From Cyanodermella asteris (lineage: Eukaryota; Ascomycota; Lecanoromycetes; Ostropales; Stictidaceae): DNA of 64,000 nucleotides. Below the pieces are notes generated by a model. That model saw only the letters and a program-made list of their open reading frames with translations. It did no database searches and was not told the origin of the DNA. Position numbers and translations under genes: made by a program. Shown one piece after another: positions 23,167 through 32,649 of the stretch (positions within the stretch are counted from its first letter, which is position 1; every line of letters starts with the position of its first letter). Where the stretch lies: the NCBI GenBank assembly GCA_900618795.1, contig UYJD01000004.1:1376283-1440282 (forward strand). The letters are read 5' to 3'.

Positions 23167-24717
23167 TCATTGCCGTGCCCAAACCTCCAACAGACCCGGT
23201 TTGCCTGCAAACAAGGTCGGGGTAGTGCTGCCATCAAGATTCGCGAAGCACAATGCAGTTGCTCGGTTACCAAGAGACCTTGCATCTTGCGAGCACAGGC
23301 TCGGCTCTATCGCGCCTCCCGTCCAGAGGTCGAACATCTGGATCGTTCCGTCCGCACTCGAGGCAGCAAGTAAATTCCATTCCTTGCCGACAACAACTGG
23401 TATATCGGCGTATCCTTTGTTTTTGTATCCGCTATACTCAATGAATGGCCGCGACAGATCGGCTTTGTGCTGGGGTAAGGTCCGGCTGAAGCGGAGATCG
23501 AACATTTGTAGAGAATCTAAGACTCCAGCAGCCACCACATGGTTATCGGTAACTCCGTGAATGGAATGCACACTGCTTTTCGTTTGCAGGCGCAGGATTG
23601 ACCCCTCGTTCTTGCTGGCCACGTTCTTCACTCGCGGGTCGCTAAGGACAATTCTCCCGTCGCGATGGCCAGACAGAGCGATGTTGTCACTGAGCCAGGC
23701 CACGTCCAGGATCTCGCTGCCGCTCAATAAGGGATCCTGGTATATTTGCTTGGGAGTTTGCTCAGGGCCGACGAGGCCGCGATTAAGGTCGAGAAACGCC
23801 AGGTGTCCGGCACCGCCCAAAAGCACTCGACTGGGATCTCGTGGATGTGATCGAGACGAATCGTAAACGTTGGGGGTTCGAAATCCTACATTGCAGATCA
23901 GTCATAAAACCATGCATGGAGACATCAAAACAGCCCCCGCGTTTACATGCGCCGTGTGTGGAAGAGTGGTTGCATCGAGCTCTGTAAGTGAGAGATGATG
24001 TAAACAGTCCCGCCATCGGACAATGACAGGTAGATTTGTGACGCCTCTGGCAGTTGAAAGACCAGTACGGTTGAGCCGGAAATTTAAAGCACACATTCAT
24101 GGCGAGCGAGCATCAAACGTACCTTGATAGACTGTCATGTCATTAAGCCCGTCCAGGATCCAAACGGCATTGTACTCGCCAATGACCACTTTTGAGCCAG
24201 TGGTCACACACATCGTCGACATGGTGCCAATGCCAAGATCGTAATCCACCTCGGGGGCACCTGAAGAACTATGCCGCACGATTCTTGGTCCCACCATTTG
24301 GCCTGCAACAAACGACCCCGTCATGAGGCTCGTCAGCTTTTGAGTCGCGGGATCCCAGGCCAGACCCAGAGACGGACCAAGAGTTTCTCCGCCAGGACCA
24401 TTGATCTTACAATGTGTAACGTTCAAACACCCCGTCAAGAGCTTGGCTCTGGGAATTTTCTGGTGCAACATCAGATCTCTCGTCAATAACAAGCCATTGG
24501 TGTGAGATTTCAAGGCAGGGTTTCTCTTCAATGGCGCCCAAGATCTCATCCAGTCTTCCTCATTCTCGGCCCGTTTCCGCCTCTCAATCTCCTCTTGCCG
24601 TGATTTGATTGCATCTCGAGTGTACTTGGAGCCCGCCGGGACCGCGTGCCCAGGTTGGACGCGGAAATATTTACCTTTCTCCTCATCGAAGTAAAAACCG
24701 GGAATGTTTTTCGGCAT
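23167..24717 (-). CDS. DCAF4/WDR21-like WD40 protein
   Basis: This is probably a substrate receptor or adaptor related to DCAF4 of CUL4-DDB1 ligases. The N-terminus PKNIPGFYFDEEKGKYFRVQ matches the family's entry motif. WD-like blades follow (LLGGAGHLAFLDL; GHRDGRIVLSDPR; LLAASSADGTIQMFDLW). The start is ATG 24717; the GTG two codons upstream is not a start. Splicing is ambiguous. Model A has exons 24717-24123 and 23885-23167 (437 aa, one 237-nt intron). Model B has exons 24717-24123, 24046-23947 and 23830-23167 (452 aa). Both keep phase. Model B adds ASQIYLSLSDGGTVYIISHL, which looks like a real beta-propeller strand pair. Confidence 0.75.
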
Positions 24718-24925
24718 GGTCACGATCGAGGCGAGTCTCCACGCTGCAGTGGACGCACTTCAGCACACACGCTGCAGCGTGCCAGGTGCCTTTGCAAGTC
24801 GTCTCACCTTGTCCAATCGTGGAAAGGTTTCAGGTGGTAGCCCATGGGACCATGGTGCGACGATGGGAGTTTGGCGCAAGCCGTGGCGCAGGGTGTGGCG
24901 CAAGGGCAACTAGTGACATGTAGCC

Positions 24926-25081
24926 ATGGCGGCAAGCGGGATGAAAGAAGTCGCTGCCGATGCTCCGTCCATACCAACCAAAGACCTGTTCAAACACCTG
25001 GCCGAACACCTAGTCGAACACCTGGCCGAACAGCCAGTCAAATACCTAGCCAAGTACATACCTGGTGATCTAGCTAAGTAG
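24926..25081 (+). CDS. Possible small ORF encoding a 51-aa helical repeat peptide
   Basis: The ATG sits in a good initiation context (tagccATGgc) and opens 51 codons ending in TAG. After about 18 residues the peptide has four-residue periodicity (KHLAEHLVEHLAEQ, then PVKYLAKY). It would form a strongly amphipathic helix with Leu on one face. There is no signal peptide and no Cys. The periodicity is that of the underlying 12-nt tandem DNA, so it may be a minisatellite that happens to be open. It lies beside the RiPP-like genes but has no obvious link to them. Function unknown. Confidence 0.25.
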   Translation: MAASGMKEVAADAPSIPTKDLFKHLAEHLVEHLAEQPVKYLAKYIPGDLAK

Positions 25082-25108
25082 CTAATTACGTACCTAGCTA
25101 AGTACCCA
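24984..25108. repeat. Degenerate 12-nt tandem repeat tract
   Basis: Copies resemble AACACCTGGCCG at the left end and drift to TACCTAGCTAAG-like units at the right end, with a mostly constant 12-nt step. It is in phase with the small ORF at 24926-25081 up to that ORF's stop. Confidence 0.6.
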
Positions 25109-25212
25109 CTTAAAGGAGGACGCCGACAGACTTTTTTCCATCCGCCTTGGGCGGGGATTATTCATCACATCTGATGAAATGTGGTACTACCGATGTCACG
25201 ACATCAATTGCT

Positions 25213-26247
25213 TCAATCAATCTGCTTCTGCTTCGCGTTGTACTTGAGCAGATTCGCAAGCGTCGCGTTCAGCGGACTATGCACCTTGTCAAGCCACTCC
25301 CTCACCGCCGCCGGGTCCTTGCACTGATGGTGCGGCATACCCATACCATCCGTGTCCAGTCTCCCGCCATCCTCTTCCACTTTCGCCCATTCAATGCTGA
25401 GGTCTGCGTTGCACTCGATGGCTTGCACCAGGTATGTGAAGCAGTGAAGCATGTGCCCGCTCTTGACTTGCATCTCGATCAAAGCGTGGAGCTCGGCGGT
25501 GGTGTCTGACTCAGCGGCGTTCACAAGTTTCCAGTACCATCTTCGGATCTCGATCTATGAGGCTGTTAGCTGAACTCGGTTTCCATTACACGTTTGTTCT
25601 TCTTTCCTGCCGGAAGCACGTACCATACAGTGCATTTGGTGGTACATCGACACGCCGAAGCGCCCGATGCCCAGCTCGGGGACGGGGACGCCTGGCTCAA
25701 GATTGTACTCCTCCGGGTCTGCTATTAGGACCCAGCCGTTGTGGTCTGACATTGTCAGCAAAGTGGCTCTTTGAACTGGCCACAGTGCCCTTTTTCTTAC
25801 AGGGAGCAAGTGACTGCCATATCGCATCTGACTCTGGGGAGGCTCTTTCCCATAACTCGGGCCGTTTGCTGAAGCTGACGGTGGTCAGCGGCACTGTTGA
25901 GTACAGTCAGCAGCGATTTCCTTTTCGTCTTGCATCCATTACCGCTGCATACTTGTTGGGGCGAACTCCTTCACACGCAGCTGTTTCGACCCTGCGATTA
26001 TATCGAAGCCCTGAAGGCCGATGACGATGAATGCGCCGCAGAAAGCGCCGATCAAGAGCTGTAATGTTGCCCACGACTTCGACTTGCTAGCATGGCGATA
26101 CGTGTGTGGACTGTCGCTTGTTTCTGATCCACTTTCCTCGTCCTTGATGCATTCCGATGCGCCCAGGGTCCGAGGACTTTCGAGTGCTTGGTATCTTGTG
26201 TCGTGGAAATGAGACGAGGAAAGCAGCCTCCAGCTTCCCCAAGCCAT
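25213..26247 (-). CDS. UstY-family (DUF3328) oxidase-like membrane protein A
   Basis: UstYa-type proteins carry out oxidative cyclisation in fungal RiPP pathways (ustiloxin, asperipin). Four exons are inferred: 26247-25953, 25893-25801, 25745-25624 and 25554-25213 (283 aa), with introns of 59, 55 and 69 nt, all in phase. There is one transmembrane helix at about 59-81 (TLQLLIGAFCGAFIVIGLQGF) after a charged cytosolic tail, giving type II topology. The ectodomain has the family pattern SPESDAIWQSL, WVLIADPEEY and two HxxHC motifs: His165-Cys169 (HQMHC) and His204-Cys208 (HMLHC). The latter is followed by VQAIECNADLSIE. Same orientation as the second UstY gene; likely part of one biosynthetic locus with the precursor at 29100. 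Confidence 0.85.
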
Positions 26248-27419
26248 TCTGACAATGATGTTATTCAGAGAATGAACGAAACGCTGTGACTATGCCTAGC
26301 AAAGACTGTAGCGAAGACGATTGAGACAATGCGGCGGGGACGCTCTTTACTCCCGTTCTCAGAACAGGCTGAGTCCTTTCGAATGACCTGCAACGTCGCG
26401 GAAGACTCCACCGCTCGGACTCGGGCTGTTCTATTATTCCACAGATCCACTTTCAGCCACTTGGAGGATATTTCAGCACGCCAAATTCCAGCTCGGCTGA
26501 ATATCGACAGCTTCAGCTGGCACCGAGTTGCGGCCGAGGTTGCAAAAAGCGGTGTATTGATCGCAAGGTCGTGGTGCAGGAGACTTGCATGAAGGACTAC
26601 ATTTCCCTCAGCTTCGTATACTAGCCAAGCTGAGCGATTGAGCCACCAAGAATCCGCTTATGCGAGTGGCTATTGCACCAGCACGGGTCCAAGACCAATT
26701 CGCGACGCTAGTCAATAGTATAGGCACTTAAGTCGGCGTTTCGCTGATTGCGTGACATGTACAAACATAGCCGAGTGGCAGAACGGGGAGGGGTTCTGCG
26801 GATTTCTGCAGGAGCTCCGCCGAGATCTCGTTGAGGCGGAGGATTTAGCTCTTACATGGCGTGCATCTCGTGGTCTTAGTGAATTACAGCGACATCCATG
26901 ACTAAGAGAGATAGCACAGGGTCCCCCTTAGGGCGGGGCATTGCTTATCAGGCCTGATTAGCGAGCTGAAAGCATTGCGGTGGTAGTCACCTCACTCGCC
27001 ACTCGGGCATTTGTGTTTGGTGGGGCGACGTTGTATGATTGCCGCTTTGGGTTGGAGTCCGCACCTTAGTTAGATATGGGCATTGTTAGTGCGTTTTCGC
27101 CGTTGTATTCCACCCTTGTGAGGGTAAGCACTTGCAGAAAGACCGAGCAGAGGCTCAGAACTCTATCCGCATCGTGGCGCTCAAAGTCATCCTTCAGAAC
27201 TCAAAGACCACCAGATTCAGCCAATCAGAGACCATGCACAGTGACCCACCGATGCGTTCTCCAAGATTCGAGCCGCAAGATCAACATTCAGCCCTGGCTC
27301 GGACCGCTTGCACTATCGCCAGCTGTCAGTGGGGCCCAGGTTGCTGTACGCGACACGGAAAGCGTTTCTTTGAGGATTTCTTAGACTGATTGGTAATGCA
27401 TGTACATTCAAACGATTCC
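26248..27419. other. Spacer between the two UstY genes
   Basis: 1.17 kb without a supportable gene. Frames of up to about 100 codons on both strands lack domains and mutually overlap. The part next to 26248 should be the promoter of UstY gene A. Confidence 0.45.
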
Positions 27420-28485
27420 CTACGGCCCCGGGCCGTAGTTTCCCTTTGGATTTGTGCCCAATGCAATGCTCTCAATGTCCTGCGGCCGCGGATGGATCCT
27501 CGAATCCATGACCAGCTTCCCATTCTCGTCGTAGGGATACGAGATTCCGAGCTCCGGGTGGACGAGAGAGACCTGATCGAACAGCGAAAATGCCCGCTCG
27601 CCCGCCCACGCGTCCAGCTTCTCCCAGTCCACGCATTCGCCGTCGACGCGGAAGTTGCCCCACGGGCGAGCCCAGTTCGAGATCCAGTCGTAAGTGATGA
27701 TTGAAGTGTCCGAGTTGCACATGACGGCAAGGCGGAGGTCTTCGAGACAATGGTCTGTTTTTCGTTTCCGTCAGAACTGCGCCGCGAATCCTCTCCATAT
27801 ACGAGTATGTGCTTACCGAGATGGGTCCACATTGTTTGATCTTCCTCGAGCTCGTAGTAGTCGCGCCAGATCACACGACGGACGCTTTTCTGTTACGCGT
27901 CTTTGTTAGTTTTGCAACTTGGCGCGGGAGGACCCTGGAAGGATACTGACGATGCAATGCAAATGGTGGTGGGCGCTGAGACCGCCAAAGTAGTCGCCGG
28001 AACCGTCTTGGAGCTTGATGGAGGATCGATTGAGCTGTCGGAGAGTGTACTCGTCGATGCGAATATTGGAGTTCTTGAGCAGCTCGCGCCACGCAGCGTC
28101 CCCTTCAGGGGTAGGATAGCCGCTGTAAGGGCTGTTGGTTCCGATATTGTTTGCGGCCTCTTTCCTCTGCCATTCCACAGCTTTCCGTGCTGGCGCTGGT
28201 CAATTGGTCAGCTTTTGTTTTGACAGACGTTCGACGAGTTGTGAAATTGGACCTACTGTAGATCATATCTCTGTGGCAGTTCTGGCCACGCGTGCTGAAG
28301 TAGACTGCGGCAAACGCAACTGTATATGTGGCAAATATGAAGATGTGAATGAGAATTGGCCGCAATCGCTGGAATCGAGACTTCTGCTTGACTTGATCCT
28401 TGAAGTCATCGTAATCGTTGTCCTTTGAAAGTAGAGATTGGGCGCTTCCGTCCTCGCTGATGAGATCCTCTTTGCTCGAGTCCAT
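27420..28485 (-). CDS. UstY-family (DUF3328) oxidase-like membrane protein B
   Basis: This is a second UstY protein. Exons are 28485-28257, 28195-27951, 27889-27817 and 27754-27420 (293 aa); the three introns are 61, 61 and 62 nt with AACTAAC or GCTGACC branch sites and consistent phases. The start MDSSKEDL is chosen because it precedes an acidic tail and the single membrane helix (about 42-62, PILIHIFIFATYTVAFAAVYF). The ectodomain has YTPARKAVEW, a first HxxHC at His153-Cys157 (HHLHC) and a second at His181-Cys185 (HLDHC) that is assembled across the last intron. The following LRLAVMCNSDTSI is the usual continuation. It diverges from the precursor gene, sharing a 614-bp promoter. Confidence 0.88.
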
Positions 28486-29099
28486 GTTGCTTAAGTGAGG
28501 CTGAGAGCATAGAATGGTAAGGAGAGAAGGCGGAATCACGAGAAAGAGGAGGCGAGGACTAAAAGCTGGCCTGGATTTCGAGTAACGGGTGCTGTCCGAG
28601 CTCCGAGTCTGTCACGAAGTTTATCCCATAGTGTGCAAGGGTCATGTGCAGCTGGAGAACTTATGACTTAGCGCTGACCATATTGCCAACATGCATAAAC
28701 CGAACCCCACAAGGACTTGCTAATAGATCCTTCAGCTAAAGCTAGCTGCAAGCTAGTAGTGTAACTCTCCTAGACGTGATGAAGAATACTCACTCAACGA
28801 ATTGTTGACTCACCGCAACGATTCACACGCTCGTGACCCTGGGTATGTTCCATGACCACTGCAATAATGTCGGGTCGTCATTCAGCAAAGTTACGGGCTC
28901 CGCGACAAGCGAGCTCGAGAGGCTCGGACGAGAGCCCGGTCCTGCCGGATCGTGGACTAAGCATTGGAAACGCTTTGAAGCACTCAAGGCGGAGCCAACG
29001 AATATTTAACACTCCTTGAAAGCCACCTTTTTCGTCTCTGTCCATCACTTGCCTTTATCTCGTCAATCTTCAGCCTTTCTTCCAATTTCCTCCTCCAAG
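28486..29099. promoter_or_regulatory. Bidirectional promoter, UstY-B/RiPP precursor
   Basis: This 614-bp region separates the start codons of UstY-B (minus) and the repeat precursor (plus), which suggests coordinated expression. A TATA-like AATATTTAAC lies at about 29001-29010, 90-100 bp before the precursor ATG. The operator is unknown. Confidence 0.5.
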
Positions 29100-29423
29100 A
29101 TGCAGATCCGAGCTCTTCTCCTTCTACTGCCAGTTCTGGCTGCTGCGGCTCCGTTGGTGTCGAGAGGCACTGACGAGGATCTCGCCAAGTTCGGTCGCCG
29201 CGAGACTGATGAGGATCTTGCTAAATTCGGCCGTCGCGAGACTGACGAGGACCTTGCTAAGTTTGGCCGCCGTGAGACTGACGAGGACCTTGCCAAGTTC
29301 GGACGTCGTGAAACCGATGAGGACCTGGCTAAGTTTGGTCGCCGCGAGACTGACGAGGACCTGGCAAAGTTCGGACGTCGTGAAACCGATGAGGATCTCG
29401 CCAAGTTCGGTCGCCGTGTCTAA
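29100..29423 (+). CDS. Secreted Kex2-processed repeat peptide precursor, probable dikaritin-type RiPP precursor
   Basis: This 107-aa protein has a 17-18-residue signal peptide (MQIRALLLLLPVLAAAA), a five- to six-residue linker and seven exactly repeated dodecapeptides TDEDLAKFGRRE, the last ending in Val. Each repeat holds an Arg-Arg Kex2 site. Processing would therefore release copies of a ten-residue peptide ETDEDLAKFG (first copy GTDEDLAKFG) after trimming of the basic pair. This layout is that of fungal KEP proteins and of dikaritin precursors, and two UstY genes adjoin it, so a modified cyclic peptide is the preferred reading. The ATG at 29100 is the first in frame. There is no Cys or Tyr. 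An alternative is a secreted unmodified signalling peptide; it does not resemble an alpha-type mating pheromone. The product and any activity are unknown. Confidence 0.85.
   Translation: MQIRALLLLLPVLAAAAPLVSRGTDEDLAKFGRRETDEDLAKFGRRETDEDLAKFGRRETDEDLAKFGRRETDEDLAKFGRRETDEDLAKFGRRETDEDLAKFGRRV
29169..29420 (+). repeat. Seven tandem 36-bp coding repeats
   Basis: There are seven consecutive 36-bp units inside the precursor gene. All encode the same 11 residues TDEDLAKFGRR, with Glu as the twelfth in six copies. The units differ from each other at many third codon positions (for example Leu as CTC, CTT or CTG; Gly as GGT, GGC or GGA). Confidence 0.95.
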
Positions 29424-31935
29424 GTCGAAGGCAATGGTATGTCTACGCGTCAATTGAAAGGAAAACAGCTGAACAATAACAAGCAAAGACACTTCATCGG
29501 ACAACGACGCCTTGCACAAACAGTGGCTCGAGTGGCGTGCGCGCACATCAGTACGGTCATAATGCTAACAAGATTTGCGGAGCAATATGAGGAGCATGAC
29601 CTTGGCGTCTTAACGAGGGCATTACTATTAAACAGAGAGATATTGGACGACACCGTAGCACAAGTTGACAAATGAAACTTTGCTTTTGTGGTTATACATG
29701 CACGAATGAATGAGTACATTTTGCGCACCAAGTGCCTGTAAGCCGGTGACATCAAACATGTGATTACAGAGTGGTAGACGCCATACTCTCACATTATTAG
29801 ATGCATCTCGTGGTTGATGGAGGACTGCATTCTTCCGAGGCTCAAGTCACCGTAGTAGCGCTCGACTTTCGCTCTGACTTTGAAGATGGCACATAGCGGG
29901 GAGCCGCTGCTCGAGACTCGTCACTCGGTAAGCTTAGCTGGTTTCATCGGTACCAGCATCGCAGGGGACAACATGGTGCTACAACGTGAATCTTTGTCGA
30001 GATGTGACTGATGAGCATACCTTTAACGTAGGGAGTGCAATGGGAGAAGGCTCCATCGAATCTTACGGTACTTGGCCTGCCCCACTGGCGCGAGATCATG
30101 GACCTCTGATGAGAGCTTCCATTGCGAATGACCGAGAGCGATGATATATCATGGCGTCTGCTGCAAGCGCGTTTTTCTGAGAGCAAACGCCCACAAGAGG
30201 AGACGCTGGGAGCGGAAGGGAGGTAGCACTTTGCAGCCCTGTTGAGACGAGGGATGGGGCTGCTGCTGTAGGTTGAGAGGAAGTTGGACGCGGGTTTGGA
30301 ACGAATTGGCAACATGGCCTGTTTGCTTACGTAATCATGCCACAGAAGGCGCCTGGGCTCGGAAAATTGCTCCGAACTCTGCTCAAGCTCCACGTCGAGC
30401 GCAAGGAGCGTGTCACACTGAGATCCCAGGCCAGCATATCAGATGGACGGTTTCTCCGCTCATGTGCCAAGTTCGCACGCTTAATCGCGGAATCGACGTC
30501 GATGGTGTTCGCATAGGCGTTTGGGCAATTGAAACCTGGTTTAGGCCTCAATGTTTCGCTCGCTCTTTACCTCGAGCGCAAATGGAGCCTGCCTGACCGC
30601 GGCCTATTTTACCATGGCCACCACAGCACCTACGCAAGATCACCATATCTTGACCATGAGCGACGTGCTCATGTGCTGCCAAAGGCTCTCCGAAGCGCGG
30701 CTCTTGCAACTGGCGAGTACATGCTTTTCTAGTGCTCTTACAGCAGTGCATCAAATTACATTTCTGAGCAGATCCTACGATCACTGTCGAACAACTCCCC
30801 ATGCTATTCCTAACCGATTGCTCCATTTGATCATTTCCACCTGCCTTATGTGTTGTTTACCGTGCCCAAAGGAAACGTCATTGACGCCCGTGATGTCTTC
30901 ACGACTTTTAAAACCGAATGGCCGGCCGTAAACTTCGTTCGAGCTCGCAACGAGACTTCAATCCTTACAATTGATCGCACAGCTGCTTGCCTGACAGCAA
31001 ATCCTCTGTAAATCTGCTCATACTGCTGAAGTCGTTCTTGTGAGGTGGCTACAATGAGCGAGATTGTGCACCAGAGCCTGGTCGCCAAGCAGACAGACGA
31101 CACGGTTCACTCGAGCAGGACAAGGACGGGCACGGCATGAAAAGAGTCGCAACAAGACCTTCATCTCGAAAGCTCCAAACCTGCAACTATCGCGAAGCCT
31201 TCAATGGAAGCCCGCACGCTGCCAATCGCGATTGTCCAGCGTTCAATGATGTCGCTGAATCCCTTTGTCGTTTACTGGTACCTGTACAAGAAAAGCTCGC
31301 TCCTGCGGATCTGCTGATAAGATTGCGGCTCAATAAAGTGGCGAGATAGCCAAGCTTACTGAGCCTGGAAGCAGGATTTCGAATGTTTCTGCAGTCTGTC
31401 AATATCACTTGTCAGCTCTGCTTCTGGAAATTGGGAGAATGACAATCAAGCTTTCGTGGCAGTCATTGTCATGCTTCTGAGTCCTAGCAGCTGCATTGTG
31501 GTCACGAAGGTGAGAGGCGCAGCTGCTGCCCTCTTTCCTACCCTCGACTTCACCTGGACTCACAGAAGCAGCTCAGCCGAGAAAGGGGCTCATTGTCCTG
31601 CCTGGCTTGAGACGCCGTTGTGGGTCGAAAGCTGTGAATGACTGGTAAATATGAGGGAATTGGCGAGTTGATTGGCTTGTCGCTCGTCAATGACAATTTT
31701 CAGTGAATTGGCCATCCGCCCTGAGACGATTATCTTGAAAAGAGGTCAGGGCGGTGTCGCGTGATCAGATGGTCGATTATGCATGTAGGTAGAAGCTGCC
31801 TTTGTGAGTCTTCCTCTTTCCCTGCACTCTCAGTCTTGTCGTCAACCCTCCAACGCCTTCAACCGAATTCCAGGACCACGCATCGCCTTCAACACGTCCA
31901 TCCTCCTCAGTATCGACAACGCATCATCTCGCAAG
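29424..31935. other. Gene-poor 2.5-kb region
   Basis: No frame here shows a domain, codon pattern or signal peptide that I can support. Immediately after the precursor stop a GTATGT (29438) could start a 3' UTR intron. The right end carries the bZIP promoter and leader, including a 7-codon upstream ORF at 31769-31792 (ATG to TAG) and another ATG at 31779 whose frame overlaps the bZIP start codon. Confidence 0.45.
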
Positions 31936-32649
31936 ATGCAATCGTTCAACGACTTCCCGTATGCCCCCACTGGCGTCCCATACAATCGACAGCGCGCGCG
32001 CCTCGGCAGCCCTCTGAGTCTGCCCGGCGTCCAGCAGGGTTACCACAATGACAACGCGTCGGCGTACGGCTTTCCGACCCCAGCAACTTTCCAGGCCATC
32101 AACCAGCCCGCCAACATGTGTGGCTTTGGCGGTGACGATGAACTGTCGGTGAACTACCGGCAAGAAGACCTTTCCCCCGCCGACGAGGCCTCGCCCACCT
32201 GGTCTGAGAGCGACAGCATGGAAGATGACGACCCCGACACGCTGGACCTGAGACCGCACAAGGATCAGACACACCAAGGCGTAAGTTTCCGGACCATCCT
32301 GCACGCGAAATCCAAGCAGCTGACCGCGACACAGGTTTCCAAGCCGGCCGATAAACGCCGCAGCCGCGCGCCCGACGGCGTCCTGTACTATGAGCCACGC
32401 TCACGATTCCGGCGCAACACCAAGCCGCTGCAGACGATCAACCTCTCCGATGCGACGTCGGCCGCCGAGAGAAAGAGGATGCAGAACACCCTGGCCGCCC
32501 GCAAGACGCGCGCCCGCCGCGAGGCCCGCCAGCTGGCCATGGAGGCCAAGAACGTGGAGCTGCGTGCCGAGAACTTCTTGCTGAAAGAGTTCATCGTGCA
32601 GGCCGGCTTGCTGCTGCCGGAGCATGTCAAACCGGAGCCGGCGGCATGA
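31936..32649 (+). CDS. bZIP transcription factor with GCN4-like basic region
   Basis: The C-terminal bZIP has the basic region AAERKRMQNTLAARKTRARR (Asn-x2-Ala-Ala-x3-Arg core, as in the Gcn4/CPC-1 class) and a short zipper AMEAKNVELRAENFLLKEFI. The N-terminus is acidic and Ser/Pro-rich (SPADEASPTWSESDSMEDDD), plausible as an activation domain. A likely intron at 32281-32334 (GTAAGT donor, GCTGACC branch site, CACAG acceptor) is exactly 54 nt and stop-free. Splicing gives 219 aa and retention gives 237 aa, both in frame. The start ATG 31936 is the first in this frame after the leader. It is the nearest intact regulator to the RiPP-like genes, but a regulatory link is only a guess. Target genes unknown. 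Confidence 0.85.
   Translation: MQSFNDFPYAPTGVPYNRQRARLGSPLSLPGVQQGYHNDNASAYGFPTPATFQAINQPANMCGFGGDDELSVNYRQEDLSPADEASPTWSESDSMEDDDPDTLDLRPHKDQTHQGVSFRTILHAKSKQLTATQVSKPADKRRSRAPDGVLYYEPRSRFRRNTKPLQTINLSDATSAAERKRMQNTLAARKTRARREARQLAMEAKNVELRAENFLLKEFIVQAGLLLPEHVKPEPAA

Larger units (their letters stand above)
24718..25212. other. Intergenic region with repeats between DCAF4-like and UstY genes
   Basis: This is 495 bp lying upstream of the DCAF4-like gene and downstream of the first UstY gene. It contains imperfect GTGGCGCAAG-type repeats at about 24870-24910, the periodic tract 24984-25108, and a possible small ORF (24926-25081). Confidence 0.5.

Noticed and set aside
23865-23895. GGTTCGAAATCC-like sequence suggesting a tRNA B box
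   Set aside because: There is no matching A box or foldable cloverleaf around it, and it falls at an exon boundary of the DCAF4-like gene.
24984-25108. CRISPR-like or transposon terminal repeats
   Set aside because: Units are contiguous and degenerate without spacers, and no transposase or target duplication was seen.
29100-29423. Repeat protein as an alpha-type mating pheromone precursor
   Set aside because: The repeats lack the Trp/Cys/Gly-Gln pattern of ascomycete alpha pheromones, and two UstY genes adjoin it.
29063-29546. Antisense repeat ORFs (113 and 140 codons) across the precursor gene
   Set aside because: A 36-bp unit is divisible by three, so all frames stay open over a coding repeat. 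The sense frame has the signal peptide and Kex2 sites.
29944-30393. 149-codon ORF on the minus strand
   Set aside because: There is no domain, no signal peptide, irregular composition and overlapping frames on the other strand.
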